NCBI GenBank assembly: GCA_964035015.1
Contig: OZ036017.1
Location: 1,301,501-1,365,500 of the forward strand
DNA: 64,000 bases
Reading direction: 5' to 3'
Origin: Corallium rubrum
Lineage: Eukaryota; Cnidaria; Anthozoa; Scleralcyonacea; Coralliidae
The first letter of the stretch is position 1. Each line of letters opens with the position of its first letter. Shown here one piece after another: positions 59,046-64,000 of the stretch. A model generated the notes under the pieces. It ran no database searches, had not been told where the DNA came from, and saw only the letters and a program-made list of their open reading frames with translations. The translations under genes and the position numbers were made by a program.

Positions 59046-59959
59046 TACGATAAATTAACTGGTCACGTGGTACAAATCAAGCTCTCTGACTGGACAATTT
59101 ACAGTTGAGATATAATATTATACACTTGTTGACTGGCGCCAAGGGAAACATCGAGTTTTACGGACCCGAAGGCTTCAATGTCACCCGAGGGCTTTGTTTC
59201 TCGAGGCAAAAGTCAACAAGCGTTTTGTTATATACCAAAAACTTTTAAAATACAAAATACCAAGTTGACTCGAAACTTGCAAAAGGCAAAAAGACTTACC
59301 AAAACACTTTGACTTCGTAATTTCAATTCAACTAAACAAATACACCAGACTCAACAAGTACAAAGAACAGCTTTAAATTTATCCAGGTTTTCTTCACACC
59401 TTCTTTGAAGATATGTATAAATATTCTTTCCTTCGGAAAATGGACTATTTCGTAGCAAACAAGCTCAAAACAGCTCTTGTTTTCAAAATGTTCCGAAAAG
59501 TCCAAAGTTCTGATGCAATAATCATTGTGTATTCACGTGAACAACGCATGATTAAAGATGACGACGTCAGAGGGAAACATTGTACTGTTTCTTTCTTCGT
59601 TGTTGACGTCAGAGGGAAACAGTGCAATGTTTCCCTCGGCAGAAAGAAACACTGAGTTTGTTGAACCGTGACCATGATTTGACCAATAGGATTTCATCTT
59701 TGGCAAACGAAAGTCTTTGGTGTATAACAATGTCTATTGTATTCTATTGTATTCCGTTTTGTTTCTATTGTTTTCTATTGCATGTGTTGCCTCGTTCTTT
59801 GAAAATCACTACCCCTAAATCATGACCGGTTTAATTGTCAGGGTGGAAGCCGTCTTCAGATAGGCTCGATTATGAGCCCGCGTTCAATTCGACAATGTTG
59901 AACGATGTTGAATTCATTTGGCCATCCGCGCTTTCAACATCGTTCAATAACATTGAACA
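59046..59959. other. Unannotated stretch with a short internal repeat
   Basis: GACGTCAGAGGGAAACA occurs twice (about 59565 and 59605). No gene is recognisable. Confidence 0.5.
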
Positions 59960-60092
59960 AGATCATGTTCACCTGTACGAAGTATGCACCACATTCATCC
60001 GTCGATTCAAGCTCGCGCATTTGCCGCAAGTGCGCGGAGCCTGAATCGAAGGGTGAATGTGGTGCATACTTCACACAGGTGAACATATTTAC
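59960..60092. repeat. Hairpin-forming palindrome (about 130 bp)
   Basis: ATGTTCACCTGTACGAAGTA and the following TGCACCACATTCATCC are mirrored by GGGTGAATGTGGTGCATACTTC and CACAGGTGAACAT around CGCGCATTTGCCGCAAGTGCGCG. It is likely a MITE. Confidence 0.85.
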
Positions 60093-60469
60093 GATAGAGA
60101 GAGTTGTTAGCCACATCACTGTTAATTAAACTACAAAGTCAGTCACTTTCGAAATCTACCAACAACGTGCAATTAACACCTTGATCAAAAAAGCAAAGTT
60201 GTTGAACTTTTTGTCCAACTCCAAAAAGCGAAATTAAGGAGCAAAGAACTTACAATATGCCTCACGGCCTCACTCCGTCACACGGCTAACAACTCACCAG
60301 AATTATGAATCATAGTGGAAGTAAAAAGTGCAAAAATGCAAAATCGTGACACCCAAAAAAAAGGGGAAAAAACCGAGCCGAAACCTAGCCTCGGTAGCCC
60401 GAGTAATGATGTTGAACACGATGTTGAAATCGTTTGATCAAACCTTTACGCGACGTTGAAAATAATTCA

Positions 60470-61482
60470 CCCTAGACGGCCGGCCAACCTCGATAAAAGT
60501 GTCTCAAAAACATGGTTGATGGCATTTTTTGTTACAAGCAGGTAGCCATGCCAGATAGTATCGGATAGTGTATATTTTGAAGGTGATGGGGGTTACCAGC
60601 CATAATTTTACATTTATATACTAAAATTTGGGGTTTTTTAAAGGCAAACTGGGATGAATGGGATTTCTGTGGAGTGATGCAAACTATACGTAGGTGTTTT
60701 ATTTTGAAAGACTCGCTTCAGAGCGTTATCCAATCAGCGTGCATCCAGTTCTGATTAACCTAATTCGCATAACTCACAATCACAAACAAACAAACAAGAA
60801 ATATGGCGTGAATACACCTAAATATAACACTTCGAAGAAAAGCCACAACAACGTAAGCTTGCCAATAATCAGAAATTTATTTGATCTGGTAGATACAAAG
60901 AAGTCCCATATTCGTAAATTACTTCGTTTTATTTTGGTAATTTGCCGATACCGCCATGTACGTAATGTTAAAGCTGAGGTTTTGTACTACAGTACAGTGT
61001 TGCTCGGATATCTTCAGACATTTAACTCACCGGATGAACAGTGCTATCTTGTAATACACGGATGGCAACCGGCCTAGTCATCTTGATTAAGGTCTAAGCT
61101 ACATTTCTATGGTGGTTACCTGTTTGTAACAAAAAGTTGGCTGCTTGTTGCGGCTGTTCTTCGAAGTGTTATATTTAGGTGAATTTGTGCCATGTTTCTT
61201 AGACTAATCAGAACTTCAGGCACGCTGATTGGATAGCATTCTGAATTTAGCCAATCCAAATAAAACACAAACGTATTAGGCAGCACTTTACAGATATCCC
61301 ATTCATCACATTGTGCTTTTAAAAAGCTACAAATTTTAGAATATAAATCAATAATTATGACTGGTAACCCCCCTTACCTTCAAAATATACACTATCCGAT
61401 ATGATTTATCATGGTTACCTTCTTGTAACAAAAATGCCATCAAAAGTAATATTTTGAAGCCTTGGCCGGCCGTCTACCCCAT
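60470..61482. mobile_element. Non-autonomous DNA element with about 300-bp inverted repeats
   Basis: The ends CTAGACGGCCGGCCAA and TTGGCCGGCCGTCTAC are inverted. Both arms share AAAATGCCAT, TATCGGATA/TATCCGATA, ACCTTCAAAATATACACTAT, GGGGGTTACCAG and GGAT[AG]ACGCT-type sequence. The core (about 60800-61170) contains a plus-strand open frame of 127 codons starting in the left arm, without recognisable domains. No transposase was identified. Confidence 0.78.
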
Positions 61483-61504
61483 AAGGTGTCTTAAAATGTG
61501 GTTG

Positions 61505-62102
61505 TTATTATTTATTAACAACCATAGGCTGGAAGAAGTAAACAATTATAAATATCTCGGCTTACATGTGGATAGCGCATTAACATGGAATAATCATTTG
61601 TCGAACGTGTGTAGGAAGATCTGCCCTAAGCTCAAATTATTAAATAGAATATCTGCTTTCGTGCCCTTGAATGTTCTGCTAAGGAACTACAAACAGACCA
61701 TCTTTCCAATATTGGACTATGGCTGTATAGTCTGGTTTGGTTGTTCGAAAAATATGTCCGATAAACTCGAACGACTTCAAAACTAGGCTATGCGACTATG
61801 CGACGCATACTTAAGGTGGACAGAAGAACATGTTCACAGGTTATGCGTACTAATAAGTTAGGCCTTTTATCATTGTATAATCGTAGACGTTTTCTTCGTT
61901 TTCTATTAATTTTTAAAATAGTTTATAATTTGCAATGCCCAGAGAAGTTAGTGGCTTATTTATCCAGACGAAGCAATATTCATAATAAATATTTGCGTGA
62001 TTCCACTTTATTACATTTACCAACGGCTGGCCAAAGTACTTTTCAGTACTCTGAGAACACACTTCCCTTAACTCTTATAAACACAATCTCTATCATTTTT
62101 TA
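61505..62102 (+). pseudogene. LINE reverse-transcriptase C-terminal fragment
   Basis: The translation VNNYKYLGLHVDSALTWNNH, then ILDYGCIVWFGC and LERLQN, is the region after the RT palm in CR1/Jockey-type LINEs. A TAG at 61784-61786, associated with a short ATGCGACT duplication, breaks the frame. Homology resumes at 61798 (RRILKVDRRT...YNRRRFLRFLLIFKIVYN) and runs to 62102. The palm with the catalytic motif is absent, so this is a 5'-truncated, mutated copy abutting the 60470-61482 element. It is not closely similar to the other LINEs in the window. Confidence 0.82.
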
Positions 62103-62337
62103 AATTTTTTAAATTTGAAGCTAATTATTTTTTATTGTTGTCACGTAAAGTACCTGCAACTAGAAGATTTTTAGTGCTTTTAGTAAACGCTCTCGAGTAG
62201 TGGTAGAAGAAGCAACTCGTCCTTCGGACTCGTGCAATTTTGATAGTCTTTGAAAAACTCACTCGTGCATGTCTTTTCCAAATAGCACTCCAAACCATGC
62301 TACAACTTATACTAATAAACTATTTTTGTTTCCAAAG

Positions 62338-62508
62338 CTATTTGTAGGAAAATAGCGTGTATAAGAAACGGTCGGGTGGATGGAAAAGGATATCTAGAAG
62401 GTGACAAGTTGACCTTCCGTTGTGACCAAGACTATATTTTGGATGGCGAAAAAACACTCACTTGTAGGTCAGACAGAAGATGGTCTGCGAACCAACCAAA
62501 ATGTAAAG
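62338..62508 (+). CDS. Sushi/CCP domain exon
   Basis: This is a 171-bp symmetric phase 1-1 exon, with acceptor GTTTCCAAAG before 62338 and donor AAAG|GTGCGT after 62508. The 57 codons form one complement control protein module: Cys in IACIRNGRVDGKGYLEGDKL, Cys in TFRCDQDYILDG, Cys in TLTCRSD, the conserved Trp in RRWSANQP, and the final Cys in KCK. This gives the four-Cys plus Trp pattern of sushi domains. It is preceded by an extra Cys (ICRK). Such exons shuffle between extracellular proteins, so the gene cannot be named. No neighbouring exon was recognised. Confidence 0.88.
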
Positions 62509-64000
62509 GTGCGTAGAATTTTTTTGTCTACGATCATTGATTGTTGTTTTACTCTTCATTTCTTAAACCTGTATAACAGTTTTATCTTGTTATTAAATGC
62601 AACATCAAGAAAACATTTTCTTTATCTTAAAGTATGTGATAATTAGTGATTTAGTGATGATGTAATGTTCGAATGCGCATTGCAGTGTACATGAAATAGT
62701 TATTATTTTTACGGAGGGAGGAAAACCGGAGAACCAGGCGAAAACCCCTCGAAGCACAGGAGAGACCAACTAAAATCTACTCACATGAGTCGCAAGCTCG
62801 AGACCTTGGGTTATTCCTAGACGGTAACCCATCCAAGTACTACAGTGGTGAGAGGCACTGCCCCAACAGCACATGCCAAAAGTGCTCCCATAATGAAGTA
62901 ATAAGGTTTTGTCGAGAAATTCGGGATAGTTCAATAACTGTAAGATTTTAAAAACTTCTCAAATCAACCTCAAACGGAGTGACACATTTCCCGATTTTGT
63001 TTCTATAGGGGTTAGAGCAATCGTTATTGCCCCTAGAGGGCCAAAACCCGAGGAGGCATATATAGGAGTCCCCGCGTGTAATATAGAATTGGTAATATGA
63101 TATACAAGTTTGTTTGTTTTTCGGTCCATATCCTACAAAATCCTGCTTTCTGATTGGTTAACGAACGGTCCGTATGAGCCCGTACGGACTGCTAGAGATA
63201 ATTTTTTAATGTGTTTTATAGGCCGTAAAATTGATCGGTTTTCATAACTATTTCGCTTGCCACAGAAAAAATATATTCAACAGAGAGCTACGGGGATGCA
63301 AATGAGTTTTATTATCCAAACGGCTTTGACAACTTCGTAGGAAAACAGCGAATTTTAAAAGAAAGCGAGAATGGTGTGAAAAAGCAAAATTTCAGCAAGC
63401 GACATTTATAAAGTTTTAAAGTATTATTGCTCAACGACGTATGAAGACAGTTTAAAACAATAGGCAAAACATACATAAACTTGTGAGCACAGTATTTTGA
63501 ATCACTAAATGAAACTATATAGAAGTATATATTAAAAAAACAAAACATACCACGAGAGGACAGAAAAGCTGAAACCTTTTGATACTAAACTGTCATTCTT
63601 CTGTTGTCCAACTATACTCAACAAAACCGCTACAAGTCTTTACCTTTTAGTCAAATATTTTCCACATGCCAACCTCATCGTGTCATGTCTTTGAAAAAAG
63701 TTTCAAATGGCTTCTGACAAGCATTTTCGTCTTCAAACTCGAACGACCCACTTTCAATATCTTTGGTATCTGCTTGTAACGAACTAAATCGTTTATGTAT
63801 TTTAATAATTTTTTCTCCGTTATAATTTTGAATTTGAATTTTATAATCCCTTTTTTCACTGTATATATAAATTGACACTTATTATATATGTAACTATAAA
63901 TCAGTTGACCACTTTTCCAAAATATGTAGACACAGGCTATGACGTAGGCTATACTGAAGATCGAATAAGTTTTGCCAAAACTGCATGTCTACTATTAAAA
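62509..64000. other. Intron or intergenic DNA after the sushi exon
   Basis: 62712-62890 is a moderately G/C-rich segment (GGAGGGAGGAAAACCGGAGA...) that looks like a dispersed repeat. A minus-strand open frame at 63675-63878 (67 codons) has plausible composition but no family resemblance. Nothing else was recognised. Confidence 0.45.

Overview
The window is eukaryotic, A+T-rich and packed with transposons. It most likely comes from an anthozoan cnidarian and probably a stony coral. The evidence is a galaxin-type di-cysteine repeat exon at 53812-55281, Penelope-like elements with GIY-YIG domains and hammerhead ribozymes, and cnidarian-style Polintons. No complete host gene is present. Recognisable host coding is limited to two proprotein-convertase P-domain exons (about 42.7-43.2 kb), the broken galaxin-like exon, and one sushi/CCP exon (62338-62508).

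The left half (1-34.4 kb) is dominated by two related Polinton/Maverick elements in the same orientation. Element A enters from beyond the window and ends at 12441. Element B is complete at 17759-34367 (16,609 bp), with about 380-bp terminal inverted repeats and a perfect 6-bp target-site duplication (ACCATC). Gene order in B, left to right: a two-TM protein (+); protein-primed PolB (-); a zinc-ribbon protein (-); five small membrane, basic or nuclease-like genes (-); a deoxynucleoside kinase (+); a two-TM protein (-); two unknown, possibly structural genes (-); then rightward integrase-chromodomain, a putative minor capsid protein, a membrane protein, the major capsid protein, the packaging ATPase and a terminal gene that runs into the inverted repeat. 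A and B share everything from about 26.5 kb rightward, and each carries its own inactivating lesions. An apparently intact CR1/L2-like LINE (about 1286-6095) splits one gene of A.

B inserted into the YRDD catalytic codons of a Penelope-like element (PLE). That PLE belonged to a head-to-head inverted pair whose arms now flank B (16459-17758 and 34368-35286), each arm ending in a hammerhead ribozyme. A second head-to-head PLE pair forms an almost perfect 1.37-kb palindrome at 45490-46863, again with a ribozyme motif in each arm.

Between and to the right of the Polintons the DNA is layered: a hAT remnant with 8-bp duplications (12862-14525) holding nested MITEs; a 209-bp hAT MITE inside a palindromic MITE (35.3-35.6 kb); a foldback-like element whose arms are 10-bp tandem repeats (36.9-39.1 kb); a 5'-truncated LINE inserted in a repeat whose uninterrupted copy lies 8 kb away; a long-TIR element with 9-bp duplications (57688-59036); and many microsatellites.

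All calls are by eye from the sequence and translations. Family names for the less familiar Polinton proteins come from motif resemblance, not from database searches.
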